Origin: Terrimonas sp964445775
GTDB lineage: Bacteria > Bacteroidota > Bacteroidia > Chitinophagales > Chitinophagaceae
Reading direction: 5' to 3'
NCBI GenBank assembly: GCA_964445775.1
Contig: CAYUMH010000058.1
Span: 1-26,931, forward strand
DNA length: 26,931 nt
Made by a program: the position numbers and the translations under genes. The notes under the pieces were generated by a model. It was not told where the DNA came from, ran no database searches, and saw only the letters and a program-made list of their open reading frames with translations. Numbering within the stretch: the first letter of the stretch is position 1; each line of letters begins with the position of its first letter. This document shows positions 7,704-14,047 of the stretch, one piece after another.

Positions 7704-7819
7704 AAATCCCGGTTTAACAATTGAGACGAATAATAAAAAATGCACGCCCTTACAATTTACACCGGGATAATAAAAAAAGTTGTTAAAAAAAACTGGTTTA
7801 ACATAACTGTCACAGGCTG

Positions 7820-8503
7820 TTAAAACGCCTGTGGGTATATGGTCCTGGCTTGTAAATATGCTTTTTTCCGTACATCAAACTGGGCCAGGCAGCAAACGAA
7901 CATACAAAGGGCAAATGCGGTAAAAATGATATTTACCACCTGCGTATTCAGCGCTGTTTCCGTTAAACCCGGCATGATATAAAAATAAAAGACAGGTACC
8001 TGTAACATCCAGGACAAAACATCGGCACCCTTGCCCTGCTGCAGGAATAACAGGGATTGTTTAGGTTTTTTAAAATTTACCATACTGTAGATACTCATGC
8101 ACAAACCAAGTGAGGATGCTAATACAGCATAGATCAGCAGGCCATCCTGCGGGTTGGGAAAAAGACTAAACTGTAAAGGCATGTATAATAACAGGAAGAT
8201 GACGGCCGTGATGATGATACGTGGAATAGTAAACCAGCTGATAAAGGCTTTACGCCATTGTTTACTACCCGATTTTTGTAATGCTGCCATTCGTTCCGCC
8301 ACTACAGGGGCAAAACCCGAAACACCAAAACCTGCATAAACCTCGTTGAGGGCAGTTTCAAAATCAAGTGCGGGATTTACCGCCAGTTTGGCTTCAATAG
8401 CCTCGGCCAGGTGATCTACCAGTTCAACCTGCAGATCGTAATAACGCACATAGTGTTTAACACAAAACCGGTGCAGGTATTGTACCTGTTCGTTTGTTAA
8501 CAT
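7820..8503 (-). CDS. Membrane protein coupled to PadR regulator
   Basis: The protein is 227 aa. Its ATG (8501-8503) is separated by one base from the TGA of the PadR gene (8505-8507), so the two are almost certainly translationally coupled. The N-terminal ~75 residues are soluble and helical (LTNEQVQYLHRFCVKHYVRY then DLQVELVDHLAEAIEAKL), resembling the small helical domains found at the start of PadR-partner membrane proteins. Four hydrophobic segments follow (roughly 93-112, 122-142, 163-180, 187-205), with a basic tail. Genes of this layout behind PadR regulators often encode membrane proteins whose level is set by PadR. The exact family is not recognised, and a membrane-stress or signal role is inference only. 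Confidence 0.8.
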   Translation of the reverse strand: MLTNEQVQYLHRFCVKHYVRYYDLQVELVDHLAEAIEAKLAVNPALDFETALNEVYAGFGVSGFAPVVAERMAALQKSGSKQWRKAFISWFTIPRIIITAVIFLLLYMPLQFSLFPNPQDGLLIYAVLASSLGLCMSIYSMVNFKKPKQSLLFLQQGKGADVLSWMLQVPVFYFYIMPGLTETALNTQVVNIIFTAFALCMFVCCLAQFDVRKKAYLQARTIYPQAF

Positions 8504-8504
8504 A

Positions 8505-8837
8505 TCAGCCCATTTTAGGTTGAAGTAATAGTTGTAAGGTGTTTTTAAATTGTTCCAGCTCCGCTACCGCTTTGCTCTTTTGTTTTTTGCCGGCCTTGGT
8601 AAGTGTATAGTATTTACGAACCCGGTTACCAATGTATTCCATTTGTACTTCCAGTATACCCTCGCCTTCCAAACGGTGTAACAACGGGTATAAAGCACCT
8701 TCAGTAATAGCCAGTTCACCGGATGTTAATTCCTTCACTTTCTGCGTTATTTCATAACCATACATTTTGCCGTTCTCGGACAACAGCTTAAGCAGAACCG
8801 GCTCCAGGCAACCCTTGTATAAAGCACTTTTATTCAT
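8505..8837 (-). CDS. PadR-family transcriptional regulator
   Basis: The protein is 110 aa, typical of the short PadR subfamily (winged helix plus one dimerisation helix). Diagnostic motifs are LLSENGKMYGYEITQKV (helix 2 region), ITEGALYPLLHRLEGEGIL (recognition helix) and RKYYTLTKAGKK (wing), followed by a C-terminal helix (VAELEQFKNTLQLLLQ). PadR proteins are usually repressors released by a small ligand; the ligand here is unknown. The gene is followed after 1 bp by a membrane-protein gene, forming a two-gene operon. Upstream, four hexamers ATACAT, ATACAT, ATGTAT, ATGTAT at exact 15 bp steps (8865-8915) overlap the probable promoter, indicating autoregulation. Confidence 0.93.
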   Translation of the reverse strand: MNKSALYKGCLEPVLLKLLSENGKMYGYEITQKVKELTSGELAITEGALYPLLHRLEGEGILEVQMEYIGNRVRKYYTLTKAGKKQKSKAVAELEQFKNTLQLLLQPKMG

Positions 8838-8859
8838 AATAACCCATTGTATTATTTAA

Positions 8860-8867
8860 CAAAGATA
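8860..8867 (-). promoter_or_regulatory. Candidate -7 promoter element (TATCTTTG) of the padR operon
   Basis: On the minus strand TATCTTTG matches TAnnTTTG, 22 bases before the PadR start codon. It overlaps the first hexamer of the operator array, so an occupied array would block it. No clear -33 TTG is present. Confidence 0.5.
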
Positions 8868-8915
8868 CATAAAATACAAATACATTGGTAACTTATGTAT
8901 TCATTGCTTATGTAT
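8865..8915. promoter_or_regulatory. PadR operator array: four hexamers at 15 bp spacing
   Basis: ATACAT occurs at 8865-8870 and 8880-8885, and its complement ATGTAT at 8895-8900 and 8910-8915. All spacers are 9 bp, giving an exact 15 bp step, and both nested inverted-repeat pairs share one dyad axis at 8890. The ACAT/ATGT cores match the half-sites known for PadR-family operators. The array begins 28 bp upstream of the PadR start and overlaps the -7 element. Confidence 0.7.
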
Positions 8916-8950
8916 TATCAGTCCAACGGCTCAGTAAAGCTATTAAGCGG

Positions 8951-9085
8951 AAAGGCTGCCGGATTGCAGCGGCACCGACCTGTAAGGATTAATAATTGAA
9001 ACAGCTATTGCCGGGAGGTATAGCGTAAAGCCGGGACCGCAGCTGATAGTTGTTGTACAGCTGACAGCCCCTGCTCTCTTATTAA
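8951..9085. repeat. Intergenic repeat, copy B
   Basis: This is the second, diverged copy of the element at 986-1118. It shares the AAAGGCTGCC start, the GCTGC-N6-GCAGC hairpin, the 49 bp block (9023-9071) with two CAGCTGA units 18 bp apart, and the final TCTTATTAA. It lies between the PadR operon control region and the stop codon of the flavoprotein gene at 9088, i.e. immediately 3' of a minus-strand gene, as with copy A. Confidence 0.7.
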
Positions 9086-9087
9086 AT

Positions 9088-10359
9088 TTATTTCACTTCG
9101 AAGTCTTTGAGTTTATATGGATTGAGCCGCCCTATTTTCATTAAGGTTAACATGCCGCCCATAACGAATTGCAGGAAACGGCGGCTATACCAGCGGTATA
9201 CGGCTTCGCCGGAGAAGATACGCGTAAGGTGTTTTTGTATATGCGGTCCCAGGAAACGGCCGATGGCTGAATCCATCCTGTCGCTACCCACTTTTAACAG
9301 GTTGAATAATTGCCCGCTGTACCATTTGTCCACCAGTTGCTGCCATACATACAGTTCCCGCATTTGTTCTTTCTGGTATTGCGCAAAAGCGCCGTTCATA
9401 TCTTTGTCAATAGCATCGGCCAGGCGGAAAGCGCCCTTGATGGCAAGGAATAAACCGGATGAAAAAATGGGATCGAGGAAGCCGCCAGCATCACCGGTTA
9501 AGACCCAGTTGCTGCCATACATTTTTTTACTGATAAGCTGGTAGTTATCATATTGTACCACGCCGGTTACGCGGGTGCCTTTACCGGCAAATTTTTTGAG
9601 CGTGGGCTCACTTTGTATATAGTTATCGTAACGCTCTTCGCGGGTAGCACCAAAGTCTTTCAGGTGTTCGGGGTTAATCACTACGCCTACTGAAGTACGG
9701 CCTGGCAAAGGGATACGCCAGTTCCACCCTTTTTCCAAACGGTGCAGGTGGATATTAAAAGGTTCAATAGGTTCGGTGCCGGTCATATGACTGAATAAAG
9801 CCACATCCTTACGTTTGCCGGTACGGGTAGGAATATCCAGCAAGCGGCTGATGGTACGGGAACGGCCACTGGCATCAACAATAAGGTCGGGCTGGCCGTT
9901 AAAATAATCGCCAATGGCAGCAATAGTATCATCGCTTAGTTTTAACTGGTCGCCATTGCCGGTTTTTTCAATTTTGGCAACCTGGTTAAAAAACTGCACG
10001 CCTTCTTTTACGGCCAGGTTGAAGACGGTTTTATCAAAATCCTTGCGAGGTACATTATACGCATAGGGCGGCAAAGTACCCTGGCCCATACTAAAGGGTG
10101 AAGTAGCTTCCTCCTCTTTATTGATCCATACCGATGCGCCGGGTTTGTAGGTACTGTAGGTTTTCATCTCTTCCTCGATACCCAGCTGCTGTAAAAAAGG
10201 CATAATAGCCGGAACGAGTGATTCACCGACAATGATCTCGGGTCTTTTTTCGAGGTAAAAAACAGCGACTTTATATTTCTTTTTACGTTGTAATAAGGTA
10301 GCCAGCGCACAGCCTGAAGGGCCGCCGCCAATAATTGCGATGGTTTTTATGCTTTTCAT
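9088..10359 (-). CDS. FAD-dependent oxidoreductase, flavin halogenase-like
   Basis: The protein is 423 aa. The N-terminal dinucleotide-binding motif is IIGGGPSGCALA (9-20). GESLVPAIMPFLQQLGI (45-61) and the C-terminal GDAGGFLDPIFSSGLFLAIK (289-308) are typical of the halogenase/geranylgeranyl-reductase branch of group A flavoproteins. It also has WNWRIP (212-217), matching the WxWxIP motif associated with flavin-dependent halogenases, and a KPGA segment (72-75) near where a catalytic Lys lies in some of them. Whether it halogenates, hydroxylates or reduces cannot be decided from motifs alone. It has its own promoter (10414-10443) and no biosynthetic gene cluster around it. The Crp/Fnr gene at 10467 is upstream on the same strand. 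Confidence 0.85.
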   Translation of the reverse strand: MKSIKTIAIIGGGPSGCALATLLQRKKKYKVAVFYLEKRPEIIVGESLVPAIMPFLQQLGIEEEMKTYSTYKPGASVWINKEEEATSPFSMGQGTLPPYAYNVPRKDFDKTVFNLAVKEGVQFFNQVAKIEKTGNGDQLKLSDDTIAAIGDYFNGQPDLIVDASGRSRTISRLLDIPTRTGKRKDVALFSHMTGTEPIEPFNIHLHRLEKGWNWRIPLPGRTSVGVVINPEHLKDFGATREERYDNYIQSEPTLKKFAGKGTRVTGVVQYDNYQLISKKMYGSNWVLTGDAGGFLDPIFSSGLFLAIKGAFRLADAIDKDMNGAFAQYQKEQMRELYVWQQLVDKWYSGQLFNLLKVGSDRMDSAIGRFLGPHIQKHLTRIFSGEAVYRWYSRRFLQFVMGGMLTLMKIGRLNPYKLKDFEVK

Positions 10360-10413
10360 GCAGCGAGAGATTTGGTAGAGGTTTTACAAAAACACTTTTG
10401 GTTTTTGCGTGTG

Positions 10414-10443
10414 CAAAGGTAATTGCTGTATTAATTTCTGCAA
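10414..10443 (-). promoter_or_regulatory. Bacteroidota-type promoter TTG-N19-TACCTTTG
   Basis: On the minus strand TTG (10441-10443) is separated by 19 bases from TACCTTTG (10414-10421), an exact fit to the -33/-7 consensus. It lies 55 bases before the flavoprotein start codon and predicts a leader of roughly 48 bases. Confidence 0.65.
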
Positions 10444-10466
10444 GAAAATTTTAGCAAACTGCTGTT

Positions 10467-11075
10467 TTACTGATCGTGTTTTTTGGGGGATGATTGGGGC
10501 TTGGTAAGATGTTTAAAGCGGCTGAAGGTTTCGGGTTTGATATTTAAGTAGGATGCCAGGTATTTTTGGGGAACCCGTTGTATGAGATCGGGGTTACGTT
10601 CAACAAAGTGCAGGAATCTTTCCCTGGGCGTCATTTTCACCATCTGCATCTGCCAGCGGTCTTTAATGATCATGGAAAAAGTAATGATGAGCCGACCCAG
10701 CCTTTCCATAGGCCAGGAGGAACGGTACATTTTTTCCAGGTCGTCGTATTTGATGGTGATAAATGTAGTGGGTTCAATGGTTTCAATGAAATACTCTGAG
10801 GGTTTACGGCTGTGAAATGACTCCTGGCTGAGTATGAGATGCCCTTCGGCTGATATCTGTGTATTGATCTCCTCCTCGCCTTTTTTATAGTATTTGCGGG
10901 CCAGGCCTTTCACTATGAAGTTAAAATCATCCTCGATCTCACCGGCATAACTGACAACCTCTTTTTTGGGGAATTTACGTACCTGTATGATAGGCATAAG
11001 ATGGTCCTCATACTCCTTTTTTGTAACAGGAGCAAACTTATTCAGGTAAGCAAAGAAATAAGATAAGGCATCCAT
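10467..11075 (-). CDS. Crp/Fnr-family transcriptional regulator
   Basis: The protein is 202 aa from ATG 11073-11075; a TTG at 11108 would add 11 residues but overlaps the palindrome and promoter-like sequence. Residues ~15-120 form a cyclic-nucleotide-binding-like domain (VRKFPKKEVVSYAGEIEDDF, then FIVKGLARKYYKKGEEEINT). A long dimerisation helix follows. The truncated HTH near the C-terminus is VPQKYLASYLNIKPETFSR, with a basic tail. There is no Cys cluster for an Fe-S sensor. It is unlike the regulator at 3436 in detail, so the two are distinct paralogues. It is divergent from isocitrate dehydrogenase, and an FNR-consensus palindrome (11100-11113) just upstream suggests autoregulation. Confidence 0.9.
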   Translation of the reverse strand: MDALSYFFAYLNKFAPVTKKEYEDHLMPIIQVRKFPKKEVVSYAGEIEDDFNFIVKGLARKYYKKGEEEINTQISAEGHLILSQESFHSRKPSEYFIETIEPTTFITIKYDDLEKMYRSSWPMERLGRLIITFSMIIKDRWQMQMVKMTPRERFLHFVERNPDLIQRVPQKYLASYLNIKPETFSRFKHLTKPQSSPKKHDQ

Positions 11076-11099
11076 ACCAGTCAAAAGGTACAATTTTAT

Positions 11100-11113
11100 T
11101 TGATTCAAATCAA
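11100..11113. promoter_or_regulatory. FNR-consensus palindrome upstream of the Crp/Fnr gene
   Basis: TTGAT-TCAA-ATCAA is the exact FNR/DNR consensus TTGAT-N4-ATCAA. It lies 24 bp upstream of the Crp/Fnr ATG, in the gap shared with the divergent isocitrate dehydrogenase gene. It overlaps a weak promoter-like arrangement on the minus strand (TTG 11111-11113, TACCTTTTG 11082-11090), where binding would be expected to repress. Confidence 0.6.
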
Positions 11114-11147
11114 TTTTTTGTCGGTTTTTTTTATCAACTTCACAGGA

Positions 11148-11177
11148 TTGTTAACCCTATCAAAACTATTACATTTG
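11148..11177 (+). promoter_or_regulatory. Bacteroidota-type promoter TTG-N19-TACATTTG of icd
   Basis: TTG (11148-11150) and TACATTTG (11170-11177) are spaced by exactly 19 bases, fitting the -33/-7 consensus. The isocitrate dehydrogenase ATG is 39 bases downstream. Confidence 0.7.
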
Positions 11178-11216
11178 CAAACATTCAAATATTAACCTGT
11201 AAAATTGATCAGAACT

Positions 11217-12449
11217 ATGTCGCAAAAGATTAAAGTAGCTAATCCAGTAGTTGAGCTTGACGGTGATGAAATGACCCGCATTATCTGGAAGTTTATCAAG
11301 GACAAATTGATATTGCCATACGTTGAAGTTGATATAAAGTATTATGACCTGGGTGTGGAACACCGTGATGCTACCAATGACCAGGTGACTGTTGATTCGG
11401 CTGAAGCGATTAAAAAATATGGTGTAGGTATTAAATGTGCCACCATTACGCCTGATGAAGCCCGTGTGAAAGAGTTTAGCTTAAAACAAATGTGGAAGAG
11501 CCCTAACGGCACTATCCGCAATATTTTAGATGGCACCGTATTCCGTGAGCCGATCGTTATTAAAAATATCCCCCGCCTGGTTACCAACTGGGATGCGCCT
11601 ATTATTGTAGGCCGTCATGCTTTTGGCGACCAGTACCGCGCTACTGATACCGTAATTAAAGGCAAGGGTAAATTAACCATGACCTTTACACCCGAAGGAG
11701 GTGGTGAAGCACAGACTTTTGAAGTGTATAACTACAAAGGCGATGGTGTTGCCCTGACCATGTATAATACAGACGAGAGTATTTATGGTTTTGCCCGTAG
11801 CTGTTTCAATATGGCGCTGAGCAAAAAATGGCCTTTATACCTGTCAACCAAAAACACCATCCTGAAAAAATACGATGGCCGTTTTAAAGATATTTTTGAA
11901 GAAGTTTACCAGAACGAATTTAAAGCCGATTTTGATGCAGCGGGTATTGTGTACGAGCACCGCCTGATTGACGACATGGTTGCCAGCGCTTTAAAATGGA
12001 ACGGCAATTTTGTATGGGCCTGTAAAAACTACGATGGCGACGTACAAAGCGATACTGTTGCACAGGGTTTTGGTTCTTTAGGTTTAATGACTTCTGTACT
12101 GGTTACACCGGATGGTAAAACCCTGGAAGCGGAAGCCGCACATGGTACCGTAACCCGTCACTACCGTGAGCACCAGGCCGGTCGCCCTACCAGCACCAAC
12201 CCTATTGCCAGCATTTTTGCCTGGACACGTGGTTTAGCTTTCCGTGGTAAATTAGATGATAACCAGGCTTTGATTGACTTTGCCAATGCCCTGGAAGCCG
12301 TTTGTATTGAAACCGTTGAAGAAGGTAAAATGACCAAGGACCTGGCGGTATGTATCCACGGTAATAAAGTAAAACACGGTGAGCATTATTTATACACCGA
12401 AGAATTTTTAGATGCTATTGATGCCAACCTGAAAAAGAAACTGGCTTAA
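11217..12449 (+). CDS. icd: NADP-dependent isocitrate dehydrogenase
   Basis: The protein is 410 aa from ATG 11217; a TTG four codons upstream is a weaker start. It belongs to the homodimeric, eukaryote-like IDH subfamily of about 410 residues. The N-terminus reads NPVVELDGDEMTRIIWKFIK. SPNGTIRNILDGTVFREPI is the substrate-loop region, with the Ser-Asn-Arg residues that bind isocitrate. DDMVASALKWNGNFVWACKN, then DGDVQSDTVAQGFGSLGLMT, is the metal-binding Asp segment. EAAHGTVTRHYREHQAGRPT is the coenzyme-binding segment; its His and Arg residues are consistent with NADP rather than NAD. It converts isocitrate to 2-oxoglutarate and CO2 in the TCA cycle. It has a strong predicted promoter and a good terminator, so it is monocistronic. 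Confidence 0.96.
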   Translation: MSQKIKVANPVVELDGDEMTRIIWKFIKDKLILPYVEVDIKYYDLGVEHRDATNDQVTVDSAEAIKKYGVGIKCATITPDEARVKEFSLKQMWKSPNGTIRNILDGTVFREPIVIKNIPRLVTNWDAPIIVGRHAFGDQYRATDTVIKGKGKLTMTFTPEGGGEAQTFEVYNYKGDGVALTMYNTDESIYGFARSCFNMALSKKWPLYLSTKNTILKKYDGRFKDIFEEVYQNEFKADFDAAGIVYEHRLIDDMVASALKWNGNFVWACKNYDGDVQSDTVAQGFGSLGLMTSVLVTPDGKTLEAEAAHGTVTRHYREHQAGRPTSTNPIASIFAWTRGLAFRGKLDDNQALIDFANALEAVCIETVEEGKMTKDLAVCIHGNKVKHGEHYLYTEEFLDAIDANLKKKLA

Positions 12450-12479
12450 TAGATTAAGAAGGATAAATGACATTAAAAG

Positions 12480-12508
12480 GCTGCACTTGTATGGGTGCAG
12501 CTTTTTTT
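12480..12508 (+). terminator. Rho-independent terminator after icd
   Basis: GCTGCAC (12480-12486) pairs with GTGCAGC (12495-12501) around an 8-base loop and is followed by seven T. It begins 31 bases after the icd stop codon. Confidence 0.9.
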
Positions 12509-12558
12509 ATGCATTAGGAATGAGGAATTATTTTGTTTTTTACTAGCCTCTTAAACCT

Positions 12559-12631
12559 TTGAACGCTTGAACCTTGAACTTCTTGAACGCTCTTAATCTT
12601 CCTATGAACCATTAACTATGAACCATTAACT
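12559..12631. repeat. Low-complexity repeat block: four TTGAAC and two 14 bp tandem units
   Basis: TTGAAC occurs at 12559, 12567, 12574 and 12583, followed by two exact tandem copies of ATGAACCATTAACT (12604-12617, 12618-12631). The same words, TTGAAC and ATTAAC, recur in the sequences flanking the two four-helix-bundle genes further right. No gene is present in this block. Confidence 0.75.
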
Positions 12632-12636
12632 TCCAT

Positions 12637-12644
12637 TATCTTTG
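12637..12644 (+). promoter_or_regulatory. Candidate -7 promoter element (TATCTTTG) of deoC
   Basis: TATCTTTG matches TAnnTTTG, 20 bases before the deoC ATG. No TTG lies at the -33 distance, where the 14 bp tandem repeat sits. Confidence 0.5.
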
Positions 12645-12664
12645 ACAACATAAAAGTTTTCCCT

Positions 12665-13585
12665 ATGGCGCTTGCCTCTAACTTACACTTATTGCCCGAT
12701 TTCCGACTTTCACCACGTATTGACCAGGTAGGTGTGGAAGAAAGGGCGGCACGTTTTACTACCCGCAGTATTAAGGCCGACTCCAAGTTAAACGGTTTGC
12801 TGCTGGTATTAAATATGATTGACCTGACCACCCTGGAAGGAAAAGATACACCTGGCAAAGTAAAACAGCTTTGTTACAAGGGTATGCACCCGCATGATGC
12901 CATACCCGGCCTGCCCAGTGTGGCGGCCATATGTGTGTACCCCTCCATGGTAAAAATTGCCAAGAAAGCCCTGGAAGGTTCAGGGGTAAAAGTAGCCGCT
13001 GTTGCCACAGCCTTCCCCAGCGGACAGGCACCCAAAGACATTAAAATACGTGACACCAAATTTGCCGTAAGTGAAGGTGCCGATGAAATTGATATGGTGA
13101 TCAGCCGCGGTAAATTTCATGAAGGCGAATACAATTTTGTGTTTGATGAAATAGCCGCTATTAAAGAAGCCTGCGGCAATGCCCGGTTAAAAGTAATACT
13201 GGAAACAGGTGAACTGGGTACTTATGATAAGGTACGCCGTGCCAGTGATATTGCCATGCATGCCGGCGCCGATTTTATTAAAACTTCTACCGGTAAAATA
13301 CAACCTGCTGCAACTATGCCGGTAACCCTGGTAATGCTGGAAGCCATCCGTGATTTTTATTATAAAACGGGCAGGATGATCGGTATGAAACCAGCCGGCG
13401 GTATATCCAAATCAAAACTGGCCCTGCACTACCTGGTAATGGTAAAAGAAACACTGGGTAATGACTGGCTGAATAATGAACGGTTCCGTTTTGGCGCCAG
13501 CAGCCTGGCTAATGATGTACTGATGCAGATTGCAAAAGAAAAAACAGGATTATACCAGAGTGCGAATTATTTCAGTGTCGATTAG
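12665..13585 (+). CDS. deoC: Deoxyribose-phosphate aldolase
   Basis: The protein is 306 aa, the longer, eukaryote-like DERA type. It splits 2-deoxyribose 5-phosphate into acetaldehyde and glyceraldehyde 3-phosphate in the cytosol during deoxynucleoside breakdown. The TIM-barrel active site is visible: the Schiff-base Lys206 in FIKTSTGK (204-211), the assisting Lys242 in GMKPAGG and the Asp143 region in EIDMVIS. AAVATAFPSGQAP (111-123) and VILETGEL (177-184) are further family motifs. It is followed by a four-helix-bundle gene after 35 bp and then by aldehyde dehydrogenase genes, which suggests a unit that oxidises the released acetaldehyde. A -7 element lies 20 bp upstream. Confidence 0.95.
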   Translation: MALASNLHLLPDFRLSPRIDQVGVEERAARFTTRSIKADSKLNGLLLVLNMIDLTTLEGKDTPGKVKQLCYKGMHPHDAIPGLPSVAAICVYPSMVKIAKKALEGSGVKVAAVATAFPSGQAPKDIKIRDTKFAVSEGADEIDMVISRGKFHEGEYNFVFDEIAAIKEACGNARLKVILETGELGTYDKVRRASDIAMHAGADFIKTSTGKIQPAATMPVTLVMLEAIRDFYYKTGRMIGMKPAGGISKSKLALHYLVMVKETLGNDWLNNERFRFGASSLANDVLMQIAKEKTGLYQSANYFSVD

Positions 13586-13588
13586 TTT

Positions 13589-13611
13589 TCGTTATTGGTT
13601 ATTAGTTAAAC
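13589..13611. repeat. Left inverted repeat flanking four-helix-bundle gene 1
   Basis: The reverse complement of this 23 bp stretch matches 14013-14035 at 19 of 23 positions by hand alignment. The pair brackets the four-helix-bundle gene at 13621-13992. Confidence 0.55.
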
Positions 13612-13620
13612 GTTAACCGT

Positions 13621-13992
13621 ATGGGAAATATTCAATCATTCGAAGATCTTGAATGTTGGAAAGTTTGTACTGATTTACGTAGGTATATCAGTAACATAGC
13701 AAAAAAGTTCCCGATAGAAGAAAAGTACGCTCTTACAAGTCAGATGCTGCGGGCATCGAGAAGTATAACCAATAATATTGCAGAAGGGTACGGACGTTTT
13801 CATTTTAAAGAAAATGCGCAATTCTGCAGGCAAAGCAGGGGTTCTTTATACGAATTGAAAGATCATTTAATCATTGCATTAGACGAGAAATATATTTCAA
13901 AAGAAGATTATGGTATTGCAATGGAAAAGTTCTTAAAATGTATAACACTGATCAACGGATATATTAATTATTTAGTCAACTCAGGAAAATAA
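13621..13992 (+). CDS. Four-helix-bundle protein (S23/IVP family), copy 1
   Basis: The protein is 123 aa. FEDLECWKVCTDL (7-19), SQMLRASRSITNNIAEGYGR (40-59) and FCRQSRGSLYELKDHLIIAL are signatures of the four-helix-bundle family first described from 23S rRNA intervening sequences and related to the Avd protein of diversity-generating retroelements. Family members are small helical proteins with a basic face; their function outside retroelements is unknown. This gene lies far from any rRNA, between deoC and an aldehyde dehydrogenase, and looks more AT-rich than both (about 19 of its first 60 bases are G or C). It is bracketed by imperfect inverted repeats (13589-13611 and 14013-14035), which suggests insertion into a former operon. 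No promoter of its own is evident. Confidence 0.9.
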   Translation: MGNIQSFEDLECWKVCTDLRRYISNIAKKFPIEEKYALTSQMLRASRSITNNIAEGYGRFHFKENAQFCRQSRGSLYELKDHLIIALDEKYISKEDYGIAMEKFLKCITLINGYINYLVNSGK

Positions 13993-14012
13993 ACCAGTTA
14001 AGGGCATAGTCC

Positions 14013-14035
14013 GATTAACTGATAACAATTAACGA
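14013..14035. repeat. Right inverted repeat flanking four-helix-bundle gene 1
   Basis: This pairs with 13589-13611 (19 of 23 positions complementary). It is part of an ATTAAC-rich stretch that ends just before the aldehyde dehydrogenase ATG. Confidence 0.55.
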
Positions 14036-14047
14036 TTAACTCTTTTT

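Noticed and set aside
9107..9544. Long plus-strand open frame (145 codons) opposite the flavoprotein gene
   Set aside because: It lies wholly antisense to a gene with clear FAD motifs, and its translation is Cys/Arg/Pro-rich with no recognisable domain.
10566..10815. Two overlapping plus-strand open frames opposite the second Crp/Fnr gene
   Set aside because: Both are in shadow of a real gene and mutually overlapping in different frames; neither resembles a protein family.
12559..12631. CRISPR-like array upstream of deoC
   Set aside because: Repeats are only 6-14 bp, with no spacers of regular length and no cas genes.
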